The notes beneath the pieces are model-generated. The model did not search any database. It was not told where the DNA came from and saw only the letters and a program-made list of their open reading frames with translations. Shown in pieces: positions 50,066 to 57,644 of a stretch of DNA of 64,000 nt; positions within the stretch are counted from its first letter, which is position 1, and every line of letters starts with the position of its first letter. The DNA lies in assembly GCA_035564555.1 (NCBI GenBank), contig DATMTS010000055.1:1-64000 (forward strand), in the 5' to 3' direction. The translations under genes and the position numbers were made by a program. The DNA is from DATMTS01 sp035564555 (lineage in GTDB: Bacteria; Actinomycetota; Actinomycetes; Actinomycetales; Microbacteriaceae).

Positions 50066-50613
50066 TCAGACAGCCCCAGATCGTCGAGCCCGATCGCGGC
50101 GTAGTAGTCGTAGCCCGCCGCATTGATCGCTTCGCGGGCTCCCGTGTTGCGGTCGACGACGACCGCCACGCCGGCGATCTCGGCGCCGACCTTCTTCAGC
50201 GCCTCGATCGCGCTCAGCGGCGAGCCGCCCGTCGTCGAGGTGTCTTCGAGCACGATGACCCGCTTGCCCTGCAGATCCGGCCCCTCCACCTGCCTTCCGC
50301 GACCGTGGTCCTTCGGCTCCTTGCGCACCACGAATGCGTCGTACGCGAGGCCGCGCGCGGCGCCCTGATGCAGCACGGCGGCCGCGATCGGGTCCGCGCC
50401 CATGGTCATCCCGCCGACGGCGGCCACATCCGGCACCTGCGCGATCAGGTCGAGCATCACCTGCCCGATCAGCGGAGCGACGCGGTGGTCCAGGCTCACC
50501 TTGCGCAGATCGACGTAGTACGTGGCCTTTTTGCCACTGGTCAACGTGAAATCGCCGTGGAACACGGCGTCGGCGGAGATGTAGTCGATGAGTTGCTGGC
50601 GCGCGTCGGTCAC
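50062..50613 (-). CDS. pyrE: Orotate phosphoribosyltransferase
   Basis: Joins orotate with PRPP in pyrimidine synthesis. The 183-residue protein has the PRPP motif VIVLEDTSTTGGSPLSAIEAL, the flexible loop RKEPKDHGRGRQVEGP and the start HGDFTLTSGKKATYYVDLRKV, all PyrE-specific. GTG start at 50613; TAGAAT 8 nt upstream would give a near-leaderless transcript. It is translationally coupled to the following membrane-protein gene. Confidence 0.94.
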   Translation of the reverse strand: MTDARQQLIDYISADAVFHGDFTLTSGKKATYYVDLRKVSLDHRVAPLIGQVMLDLIAQVPDVAAVGGMTMGADPIAAAVLHQGAARGLAYDAFVVRKEPKDHGRGRQVEGPDLQGKRVIVLEDTSTTGGSPLSAIEALKKVGAEIAGVAVVVDRNTGAREAINAAGYDYYAAIGLDDLGLSE

Positions 50614-50681
50614 GAAAGTCGATTCTACGGTCCGGGCCCGATCGACGAGTCCGATGCGCCGACCGTGTCGGCGCCCGTCGC

Positions 50682-50687
50682 TAACCT
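50682..50687 (+). promoter_or_regulatory. Predicted -10 of a leaderless transcript (exonuclease III gene)
   Basis: TAACCT, exactly 6 nt, then the ATG at 50694. Confidence 0.6.
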
Positions 50688-50693
50688 TGATGC

Positions 50694-51539
50694 ATGCGCG
50701 TCGCCACGTGGAATGTGAACTCGATCCGTGCCCGCGTCGGTCGCATCGTCGACTGGCTGGTGCGCGAAGACATCGACGTACTCGGCATGCAGGAGATCAA
50801 GTGCCGCCCCGACCAGTTCCCCCGGGAACCGTTCGAAGAGGCGGGTTACGAGCTGGCGATCCACGGCTTCAATCAGTGGAACGGCGTCGCGTTCGCCAGT
50901 CGACTGCCGCTGAGCGACGTGCAGACCTCGTTCGCCGGGATGCCGGGCTTCGCGAAAGGACTCGAGGGAGCGGGCCTTCCGCAGGAGGCGCGCGCCCTCG
51001 GTGCCACGGTCGACGGCATCCGGTTGTGGAGCCTTTACGTTCCCAACGGACGCAGCCTCGAAGATCCCCATTACGCCTACAAGCTCGACTGGCTCGCCGC
51101 GCTCGCCGAGCAGACTCGCGGCTGGCTGGCGGCGAATCCGCAACAGCCGCTCGCGCTGATGGGCGACTGGAACATCGCGCCGTTCGACTCCGACGTGGGC
51201 GACCCGAGCCTGGTGCCGGGCTTCTCCACCCACATCTCACCGCTCGAGCGCACCGCGTTCGCGGCCTTCGAGACCGCCGGCCTGACAGACGTGGTTCGCC
51301 CGCTGGTTCCCGAGGGGTACACCTACTGGGACTACAAGCAGTTGCGCTTTCCGCGCAACGAGGGCCTGCGCATCGACTTCGTGCTGGGATCGAAGTCGTT
51401 CGCCGAACTCGTCACGGGCGCAGCCATTCACCGCAACGAGCGTAAGGGCGATGCACCCAGTGATCACGTGCCCGTGCTGGTCGAATTGGAGGTACCGGGC
51501 GACGAGGACGACGACGACCGCCCGATGATCTTCGGCTGA
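50694..51539 (+). CDS. xth: Exodeoxyribonuclease III / AP endonuclease
   Basis: Repairs abasic sites. The 281-residue protein shows the full ExoIII/APE1 set: RVATWNVNSIRARV, GMQEIKCRPDQFP (metal-binding Glu), SLYVPNGRSLEDPHYAYKLDWL, LMGDWNIAPFDSDVGDP (Asp-x-Asn), and GLRIDFVLGS with SDHVPV at the end. The last residues (GDEDDDDRPMIFG) are an acidic tail. ATG at 50694 is leaderless. It converges with the next gene at 7 nt spacing. Confidence 0.93.
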   Translation: MRVATWNVNSIRARVGRIVDWLVREDIDVLGMQEIKCRPDQFPREPFEEAGYELAIHGFNQWNGVAFASRLPLSDVQTSFAGMPGFAKGLEGAGLPQEARALGATVDGIRLWSLYVPNGRSLEDPHYAYKLDWLAALAEQTRGWLAANPQQPLALMGDWNIAPFDSDVGDPSLVPGFSTHISPLERTAFAAFETAGLTDVVRPLVPEGYTYWDYKQLRFPRNEGLRIDFVLGSKSFAELVTGAAIHRNERKGDAPSDHVPVLVELEVPGDEDDDDRPMIFG

Positions 51540-51546
51540 GCGCCGT

Positions 51547-52467
51547 TCAGGCCAGTAGCGACGCGATCACGATCAGCACCGGAATCGCGAGCACCGTCGT
51601 GAACAGCACGACATCGCGCGCGACGGCTTCGCCGCGCGCATAGGTGCTGGCGAAGTTGTACACGTTCTGTGCGGCAGGCAGCGCCCCGAGCGCGACGACG
51701 GCGAACAGGTCGTGCCCGCCCAATCCGAACCCGAAGCGACCGGCGAGATAGCAGATCACCGGCATCCCGACGGCCTTCAGCAGCGAGGCGACGATGATCT
51801 CGGCACGCCCGTGTCCCGCGCGCAGCGGCCGTGAACCGCGCAACGACATGCCGAACGCCATCAGCACGAGGGGAACGGCCGCGCCGCCGAGCAACGCGAA
51901 CGGCTGCAACACCGCCTCGGGCGGCCGGACCCCGGATATGTCGAGGGCCAGACCGGCCAGCGATGCGATGATCATCGGGTTGCGCACCGGACCGGTCAGG
52001 ATCGCTCGCAGAGATACGGCTCCGCGTGAGGTCACATCGAGCACCGTGAGGGCGATGGGCGCGAACACGATGAGTTGCAGCAGCAGCACCGGGGCCACGA
52101 ACGACGCGCTGCCGAGCACGTAAACCGCCACCGGAAGGCCGATGTTGTTGGCGTTCACGTACCCGGCCCCGAGCGCACCGATCGTGGTCTCGGCCACCGG
52201 CCGGCGAAAGAAGATGCGACTCGTCGCGACATAGATCGCCGCGGCTCCCAGTGCGCCGATCGCCGCGACGGCCACATGAGCGGAGAACACCACGCGCAGG
52301 TCGGCAGTGGAGAGCACGGTGAACAACAGGGCCGGGTTCGTGACGTAGAACGCGATGCGGTTCAGCACGTACGGCGCGCTGGCGCCGCCGATGCCGAGTC
52401 GGCCGGCGACGTAGCCGACCACGATCACGAAGGCGATGATTCCGAAACCGATCAGAACACCACCCAC
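51547..52467 (-). CDS. AEC family (auxin efflux carrier-like) transporter
   Basis: A 306-residue membrane protein with about ten helices in two inverted halves, typical of AEC/malonate-type carriers: GIIAFVIVVGYVAGRLG at the start, GAGYVNANNIGLPVAVYVLG (the broken-helix motif with Asn-Asn), ALPAAQNVYNFASTYARGEAVARDVVLF near the end. Substrate not predictable. The GTG at 52467 lies 6 nt after TAGGCT (leaderless). Confidence 0.87.
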   Translation of the reverse strand: MGGVLIGFGIIAFVIVVGYVAGRLGIGGASAPYVLNRIAFYVTNPALLFTVLSTADLRVVFSAHVAVAAIGALGAAAIYVATSRIFFRRPVAETTIGALGAGYVNANNIGLPVAVYVLGSASFVAPVLLLQLIVFAPIALTVLDVTSRGAVSLRAILTGPVRNPMIIASLAGLALDISGVRPPEAVLQPFALLGGAAVPLVLMAFGMSLRGSRPLRAGHGRAEIIVASLLKAVGMPVICYLAGRFGFGLGGHDLFAVVALGALPAAQNVYNFASTYARGEAVARDVVLFTTVLAIPVLIVIASLLA

Positions 52468-52473
52468 CGTGCC

Positions 52474-52479
52474 AGCCTA
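52474..52479 (-). promoter_or_regulatory. Predicted -10 of a leaderless transcript (AEC gene)
   Basis: Minus-strand TAGGCT, exactly 6 nt, then the GTG at 52467. Confidence 0.6.
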
Positions 52480-52528
52480 GGGGGCCCGCGGGTGCGGCCA
52501 CGCCCTACCCCGCCGGCGCTGGCGTGGC

Positions 52529-52534
52529 TAGGCT
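52529..52534 (+). promoter_or_regulatory. Predicted -10 of a leaderless transcript (hydrolase gene)
   Basis: TAGGCT, exactly 6 nt, then the ATG at 52541. It lies 50 nt from the divergent copy of the same hexamer. Confidence 0.6.
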
Positions 52535-52540
52535 CGACAC

Positions 52541-53356
52541 ATGCCGCACCTGAGCGTTCCGGGCGCCGAGCTCTACTACGAGGCCGCCGGTCCGGCCTCC
52601 GCACCGGCGTTGCTGATGATCCACGCCGGATGCGCCAACCTGCGGATGTGGGACGCGCAGGTGCCCGTGCTCGCCCGCGATCATCACATCATCCGCTTCG
52701 ATACGCGATGCTTCGGCAGATCCACCACCCAGAACGTGGAGTTCCGCGATCGGCAGGACGCCCGCGATCTGCTCGATCACCTTGGCGTGCAGCGGGCGAC
52801 TCTGGTCGGCGCCTCGCGCGGCGGACGCATCGCGCTCGACCTCGCGGTGGAGTCGCCGGAGCGCGTCGCCGGAGTCGTCACGATCGGGTCGGGCCCGGGC
52901 GGGTTCCCCGACCTGGAACTGACCGATGAAGAGGACGCCGCTTTCGACGCGCTCGACGAAGCCTACGAGTCGGGCGATCGACAGTTGCTCGTGCGAGCCG
53001 AGACCGAGCTGTGGTCGTTCGGCGTCGGTCGCGACCCGGCGTCACTCGACCCCGGGTTCGTGCAGGCGGCGTACGAGCTGAACCGGGTCAACGCGCAGCA
53101 CGCGCACGAGCGTCCGATCTCGGTGGCGTTGGACCCGCCCGCCTACGACCGGGTCGTCGACATCGACGTGCCCGTGCTGGCGACGGTGGGCGAGTTCGAC
53201 ATCTCCACGGCCCTTGCTCAGCAGGCCTACCTGGTGGACACGATCCCGGGTGCCGAGGGCTACATCTTCAGCGACACCGCGCACCTGCCGAGCGTCGAGC
53301 ATCCCGACGAGTTCACCGAAGTGCTTACCGGCTGGCTCGCCCGGCACGCGTTGTAG
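52541..53356 (+). CDS. Alpha/beta hydrolase
   Basis: A 271-residue alpha/beta hydrolase: oxyanion region LLMIHAGCANLRMWDAQVPVLA, nucleophile elbow GASRGG (Ser in LVGASRGGRIALDLA), acid VLATVGEFDIS and the histidine in SDTAHLPSVEHPDEF. No signal peptide. The layout is close to 3-oxoadipate enol-lactonase-like and haloperoxidase-like hydrolases; substrate unknown. Leaderless ATG at 52541, divergent from the AEC permease gene. Confidence 0.82.
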   Translation: MPHLSVPGAELYYEAAGPASAPALLMIHAGCANLRMWDAQVPVLARDHHIIRFDTRCFGRSTTQNVEFRDRQDARDLLDHLGVQRATLVGASRGGRIALDLAVESPERVAGVVTIGSGPGGFPDLELTDEEDAAFDALDEAYESGDRQLLVRAETELWSFGVGRDPASLDPGFVQAAYELNRVNAQHAHERPISVALDPPAYDRVVDIDVPVLATVGEFDISTALAQQAYLVDTIPGAEGYIFSDTAHLPSVEHPDEFTEVLTGWLARHAL

Positions 53357-53390
53357 TCCAGACCTTCGTCGACCGCTCAGTCGGCAGCCG

Positions 53391-53432
53391 GCTGCACGCT
53401 GCACGCTGCGCGCTGCGCGCTGTGCGCTGTGC
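53391..53432. repeat. 7-bp tandem repeat arranged in pairs
   Basis: Six contiguous heptamers: GCTGCAC twice, GCTGCGC twice, GCTGTGC twice, in the gap between two convergent genes. Confidence 0.85.
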
Positions 53433-53441
53433 CGTGTGACT

Positions 53442-54281
53442 TCACCCGCGGCCCGTGAAGCCGTCCATGCTGGAGTAGACGCCGAAGAGATCGCCGGCGA
53501 CGGCATCCCACGCCCGGGTCGGCAGCACCCCGCGCAGCGCCTTGGCCACTCCGACGGCCCGCGGCAGCATGAGCATCGGCTTGCCCGCGAGCATCCCGCG
53601 CCAGACCCGGTCGACGACGTACTCCGGGGTCATCACCGGTGTCAGCCACGGACCGCGCGCGCCGGCGAACATCCCGGTCGAGATGTAGCTCGGCGCCACG
53701 GTGGTGACTTTCACGTTGCCGTGGTCGGCCTGTTCGAGCTCGAGGCGCAACGAATCGCTCCAGCCGATCACGGCCCATTTGGATGCCGCATAAACACTCA
53801 TCCGCGGATTGGACACCAACCCCGATGCGGAGGCGACGTTCACGATCCGCGCCGCGCGATATCCGTGCCGCAGCATCGCGGGCAGGAATTCGCGCGTCAC
53901 ATACATCGGAGCCAACGCGTTGACCTGCATGGTCGCTCGCGTGTCGTCGCCGCTGTCGGTCTCCCAGAAGAACCGGTTACCGCGCACGATGCCGGCGTTG
54001 TTGATCAGGATGTCCGGATCGCCGACATCCTTGCGCACCTTCTGCGCGGTCTGCGCGATCGCGCCGAGCTCCGCGAGATTCACCGCGAAGCCGTGCACCG
54101 TCGTGCCGTCAGGGGCGGATGCCGTGAGCTCGATCACCGCATCCTCGAGTGCGCGGCGATCGACATCCCAGAGCGTCACCGATCGCGCACCCTCCGCCAC
54201 GGCCCGCTCGGCGTACAGCCGGCCCATGCCGCCGGCCGCTCCCGTGATCAGCACACGCGCGCCTCGAACCGTCTTCGCCAT
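53442..54281 (-). CDS. SDR family oxidoreductase
   Basis: Short-chain dehydrogenase of about 279 residues: nucleotide motif TGAAGGMGR near the N-terminus, D-VDRRALED, NNAG (ILINNAGIVRGN), and catalytic Ser...YAASK (VNVASASGLVSNPRMSVYAASKWAV). The C-terminal extension (PEYVVDRVWRGMLAGKPMLMLPRAVGVAKAL) resembles membrane-associated lipid-acting SDRs such as those related to mycolate or fatty-acyl reductases. Start at 54281 (MAKTVRG) or three codons earlier at 54290. Confidence 0.85.
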   Translation of the reverse strand: MAKTVRGARVLITGAAGGMGRLYAERAVAEGARSVTLWDVDRRALEDAVIELTASAPDGTTVHGFAVNLAELGAIAQTAQKVRKDVGDPDILINNAGIVRGNRFFWETDSGDDTRATMQVNALAPMYVTREFLPAMLRHGYRAARIVNVASASGLVSNPRMSVYAASKWAVIGWSDSLRLELEQADHGNVKVTTVAPSYISTGMFAGARGPWLTPVMTPEYVVDRVWRGMLAGKPMLMLPRAVGVAKALRGVLPTRAWDAVAGDLFGVYSSMDGFTGRG

Positions 54282-54316
54282 GCCACCCATTCTCGCAAGC
54301 TCTGCGTCGGCCGGTC

Positions 54317-54360
54317 GCCGGTCCCCTGCACGCCGGTCCCCCGCACGCCGGCCCCCGCGC
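54317..54360. repeat. 15-bp tandem repeat, three units
   Basis: GCCGGTCCCCTGCAC (54317-54331), GCCGGTCCCCCGCAC (54332-54346), GCCGGCCCCCGCGC (54347-54360), directly before a long hairpin. Confidence 0.75.
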
Positions 54361-54364
54361 ATTC

Positions 54365-54424
54365 GAACCACTTTTCTTCAACCGAACCGGGAACGTTTGC
54401 GGTTCGGATGGAGGAATGTGGTTC
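54365..54424. repeat. Long imperfect hairpin in the SDR-DUF6421 intergenic region
   Basis: Arms of 24 nt (54365-54388 and 54101+300, i.e. 54401-54424) pair at 20 of 24 positions, with two further G-U pairs possible in RNA, around a 12-nt loop. It opens with GAACCAC and closes with GTGGTTC. It lies between divergent genes, so a terminator role is unlikely. It is more AT-rich than its surroundings. Confidence 0.7.
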
Positions 54425-54602
54425 CGTCGCACGCAGGAGTCTGCACAGAAGTGCGTGCCGATGTCATCCGGCGCAACGGAGCGCCGACCCGGGCAAGAAA
54501 ACGCGCCGATCCCGTCGCTAGGCTCGAATCAGGCGCAACCATGCGCCGTCGTTGCGCCGTGCGAATGAACCAGGCGCCCGATGCAGCCGAGGGAGGTTCG
54601 TC

Positions 54603-56093
54603 ATGTCCAATTCCGCCACGCAGTTCACTGCACAGGCCATTGTCGGAGAACCCGAGGTCGTCGAGGACCGCGCCTTCACCGGCGAGCAGAGCGACACCCG
54701 CGCCGCCCTCTCCCCTGCAGACACCGAACGTCTCGCCCACGTCGAGACCGACCCCGCCTGGCTGGCGCTGAAGCACGCCGCGATCGCGCTGCAGGCCGAT
54801 CAGGTCAAGGACGGCTCGATCCCGGACGCCGCCCGGCACGACGCCGCCCGTGAAACAGTGGGGGCGATCACGGCGTCGATCCGCTCGCTCGCGCCGCTCT
54901 TCGCGCACGATGCCGGGTACCTGAACGCGCTCTGCACCGATTTCGAACGGTGGGCACGTGATGGATTCGGGGTGCCCGACTTCCTCGATTCGCTCGTCGC
55001 GTTCCAGCCGCAGCTGCACCGGATCGACGGCCTTCGCCACCTCGTCGTGTTCCCGATGTACACGCAGAACGGGTCGACGAATCGCCTCGTGGAGGCGCTC
55101 ATCGTCGAGGTGATCTGGCCCGAGTTCATCGCCGAACTGGAGGCGACCGACTACGGCAACACGCTCTTCGTGAGCCTGCGCTTCATCGACTTCACCCCGG
55201 GCTACGACACGAACTCGGCGGTACTGTTCCCTGAGACGGTGGCGATGCGCGAAATCCCCGCGTTCACCTGGGGCGCGATCTTCCAAGACCGGGAGGCCGC
55301 GCGCTACCGGCGGGTGGTGCGCGCGGCATCCGAGATCACGAAGCTCGATCTGCCGCCCGACGCTGCGCGGCTGCTCGACGACCAGCAACTCACCGAGCAG
55401 ACTTTCGTCATGTGGGATGTCATCCACGACCGCACGCACATGCGCGGCGACCTGCCGTTCGACCCGTTCATGATCAAGCAACGGATGCCGTACTTCCTGT
55501 ACTCCCTGGAGGAGTTGCGCTGCGATCTGACGGCGTTCCGGGAGTCCGTGCGGTTGCAGCGCGAGTTCGGGGCGGTCGACGATGCGGAACTGTCCGACGC
55601 TCAGCGGCGGATTCGCGATCACGCCTCGCTGGTGCAGTACCTGATCGTGTTCGACCGCATCTTCCGCTTTCCGCTCACCGGGAACCGGGTGCGCAATTAC
55701 GACGGGCTCGGCGGTCAGTTGCTGTTCGCCTGGCTGCACCAGCACGACGTGTTGCACTGGACCGACACCCGTCTCACGATCGACTGGCCCGAGGTGGCCG
55801 ATGTGGTCGTCGCACTGAGCGACGCGATCAACGAACTGTACTGGCGTTCGATCGACCGGCCGAAGACCGCGCATTGGCTGGCCGCGTACGAGTTGGTGTC
55901 GTCGGTGCTCGCGCCGAACCCGGCGTCGAACTGGGCGCGCGGGTTGGCGCGCGAGACACTGGCCGGGGCACCGAAGGGTTACACGGATGCCGTGCTCGAC
56001 GACGAGTTCCCGCTCTCGATGTTCTACGAGGCGTTGAGCAAGAAGATGGGCGAGACGATCGAGTCGACCAAGGGAATCACCGCTCATGACTGA
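54603..56093 (+). CDS. DUF6421 family protein
   Basis: A 496-residue soluble protein that I recognise as DUF6421, conserved in Actinobacteria with no assigned function. Noticeable features: HLVVFPMYTQNGSTNRLVEALIVEVIWPEF near residue 147-175; His275-Asp-Arg-Thr-His279 in WDVIHDRTHMRGDLPFDPFM, a possible metal site of HDxxH form; and a helical C-terminal half (LVQYLIVFDRIFRFPL, GLGGQLLFAWLHQHDVLHW). ATG at 54603 with GGGAGG upstream. The stop overlaps the following SDR start by 8 nt. It is the first gene of a three-gene operon (DUF6421, SDR, hydrolase). Confidence 0.75.
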   Translation: MSNSATQFTAQAIVGEPEVVEDRAFTGEQSDTRAALSPADTERLAHVETDPAWLALKHAAIALQADQVKDGSIPDAARHDAARETVGAITASIRSLAPLFAHDAGYLNALCTDFERWARDGFGVPDFLDSLVAFQPQLHRIDGLRHLVVFPMYTQNGSTNRLVEALIVEVIWPEFIAELEATDYGNTLFVSLRFIDFTPGYDTNSAVLFPETVAMREIPAFTWGAIFQDREAARYRRVVRAASEITKLDLPPDAARLLDDQQLTEQTFVMWDVIHDRTHMRGDLPFDPFMIKQRMPYFLYSLEELRCDLTAFRESVRLQREFGAVDDAELSDAQRRIRDHASLVQYLIVFDRIFRFPLTGNRVRNYDGLGGQLLFAWLHQHDVLHWTDTRLTIDWPEVADVVVALSDAINELYWRSIDRPKTAHWLAAYELVSSVLAPNPASNWARGLARETLAGAPKGYTDAVLDDEFPLSMFYEALSKKMGETIESTKGITAHD

Positions 56094-56748
56094 GCCGCAT
56101 CCGGCCGCTGGTCGCATCGTGCTGATCGCCGGTGCGACCAGCGCCAGCGGCGAGGCGGCGGCCCGCGCGCTGCTCGGCTCGGGCGCTCTCGTGCTCGCCG
56201 TCGGTCGCAGCAGGCATCGGCTCGACGCGCTGCAGGCTGCCGTTCCGGGCGTCGACACCCGCGAGTGCGACCTTTCCGATCCGTCCGCCGTCGCCGAGCT
56301 CGCGATGCGCATCCATCTCAAGTTCGGCCCGATCGACGGCCTGATCAACCTGGTCGGCGGCTGGCGCGGCGGGGGCGGCATCGCCGCGCAGAGCGACGAC
56401 GACTGGGAGTTCCTCTCGGGGTCTTTGACGGCGCTGCGCCTGACCAGCCGGGTGTTCTACGACGACCTGGTTCGATCCGCCGCGGGCCGTCTGGCCATCG
56501 TCTCCTCGACCTCCGTCGATGCGCCGACGGCCGGCAACGCGAACTACGCCGCCCTCAAAGCGGCCGCTGAAACCTGGACGCGGGCCGTCGGGCAGGGCTT
56601 CGCCAAGGCGGAATCGCCCGCCGCTGCCGTCGTCTTTCGGGTCACCGCCCTGGCGGGCCTCGAAGACCGGCTGGCGGCATCCATCGTGGATCTCTGGTCT
56701 CTGGATGCCGCCGAATTGAACGGACGGATGCTCACGGTCACGGCGTGA
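56086..56748 (+). CDS. SDR family protein, partner of DUF6421
   Basis: A 220-residue short-chain dehydrogenase-type protein. The glycine motif is altered (AGATSASGEAA instead of TGxxxGIG) but the Tyr-x-x-x-Lys pair is present in NANYAALKAAAETW, with Ser in VSSTSVDAP and GLINLVGGWRGGGGI in place of NNAG. The modified cofactor loop suggests unusual NAD(P) use. ATG at 56086 overlaps DUF6421 by 8 nt; the stop overlaps the next gene by 4 nt (GTGA), so translation is coupled on both sides. Confidence 0.75.
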   Translation: MTEPHPAAGRIVLIAGATSASGEAAARALLGSGALVLAVGRSRHRLDALQAAVPGVDTRECDLSDPSAVAELAMRIHLKFGPIDGLINLVGGWRGGGGIAAQSDDDWEFLSGSLTALRLTSRVFYDDLVRSAAGRLAIVSSTSVDAPTAGNANYAALKAAAETWTRAVGQGFAKAESPAAAVVFRVTALAGLEDRLAASIVDLWSLDAAELNGRMLTVTA

Positions 56749-57518
56749 GCCCAACTCTGATCGCGGAGGTGCAGGTGACGAAGGAGCGGTCGGGGCTGAA
56801 CTTCCATGTGTATCGAACCGGGTCGGGCAGCGGCACCGTCTTCGTGCTGTTGCACGGCATCGGCGTCTCGCACCGTTACTTCCGCCGACTGAGCAGGCGG
56901 CTGGCGGCCGTGGGCAGCACCGTCGCATTCGACCTGCCCGGCTTCGGCGGCACGGAGACACCCGCGGCCGCTGTCTCCGTCGAGCGGTATGCGGGCGCGA
57001 TCGGGTCGGCACTGGACGTTCTCGGCTGCCGGGACTGCGTCATCATCGGCCAATCGATGGGAGCGCAATTCGCCGTCGAACTCGCCGTGCAGCGCCCCGA
57101 TCTCGTCTCTCGCCTGATCCTGATCGGGCCGGTCGTCGACTCCGAGCATCGCACCATGATCGAACAGTGCGTGGCCTTGGTCCTGGACACGTTGACGGAG
57201 CCGGCGTCGGCGAACGCGATCGTGCTCACCGACTACCTGCGCTGCGGACCGCGTTGGTATCTGACCGAACTGCGTCAGATGCTGCGCTATCCGATCGAGC
57301 AGCGCACCGGCACGGTGTCGCAGCCGGTGCTGGTGCTGCGCGGCCGTAGCGATCCCATCGCGGGCGAGAAATGGTGCCGCCGTCTTGCGCAGGCCGCGCC
57401 GGTCGGCTCATTCGTCGATCTCCCGGGTCGGCACCTGGTGCAGCACTCGGCGGCACAATCGGTATTCGAGGCGGTCAGCGCCTTCGTGGCGCCTCAGCGG
57501 GAGAACTATCCGCGGTAG
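56745..57518 (+). CDS. Alpha/beta hydrolase, third gene of the DUF6421 operon
   Basis: A 257-residue hydrolase: FVLLHGIGVSHRYFRRLSRRLA (oxyanion loop), nucleophile elbow GQSMG in CVIIGQSMGAQFAVELA, acid in VLRGRSDPIAGEKW and histidine in GRHLVQHS. A complete Ser-His-Asp triad is present. GTG start at 56745. It may act on the product of the SDR/DUF6421 step; substrate unknown. Its 3' end overlaps a convergent gene remnant. Confidence 0.8.
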   Translation: MSPTLIAEVQVTKERSGLNFHVYRTGSGSGTVFVLLHGIGVSHRYFRRLSRRLAAVGSTVAFDLPGFGGTETPAAAVSVERYAGAIGSALDVLGCRDCVIIGQSMGAQFAVELAVQRPDLVSRLILIGPVVDSEHRTMIEQCVALVLDTLTEPASANAIVLTDYLRCGPRWYLTELRQMLRYPIEQRTGTVSQPVLVLRGRSDPIAGEKWCRRLAQAAPVGSFVDLPGRHLVQHSAAQSVFEAVSAFVAPQRENYPR

Positions 57519-57592
57519 TACTCGAACACCCAGCCGAGGAGGCAGACGACGGCGAAGGCCGCGACGATGATCGTCGGCCAGAGCGAGGCATA
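57506..57592 (-). pseudogene. Remnant of a small cytochrome-oxidase-subunit-IV-like membrane protein
   Basis: Reading the minus strand from 57592 to the TAG at 57508-57506 gives a hydrophobic helix YASLWPTIIVAAFAVVCLL followed by GWVFEYYRG. The GWxxEYYRG ending is what I know from the C-terminus of actinobacterial CtaF (cytochrome c oxidase subunit IV). No ATG, GTG or TTG occurs between the preceding in-frame stop (about 57650) and this helix, and a perfect terminator hairpin interrupts the upstream part, so it is probably a 3' fragment left by deletion. It overlaps the end of the hydrolase gene. Confidence 0.45.
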
Positions 57593-57604
57593 ACGGTGAC
57601 CGCA

Positions 57605-57629
57605 GTCGGGCCGCGGGTCGCGGCCCGAC
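57605..57629 (-). terminator. Hairpin terminator after the lytic protein gene
   Basis: GTCGGGCCGCG (57605-57615) pairs perfectly with CGCGGCCCGAC (57619-57629) around a 3-nt loop, 16 nt beyond the stop at 57645. No T run. Confidence 0.75.
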
Positions 57630-57644
57630 CGGGGTCGGGCACGC

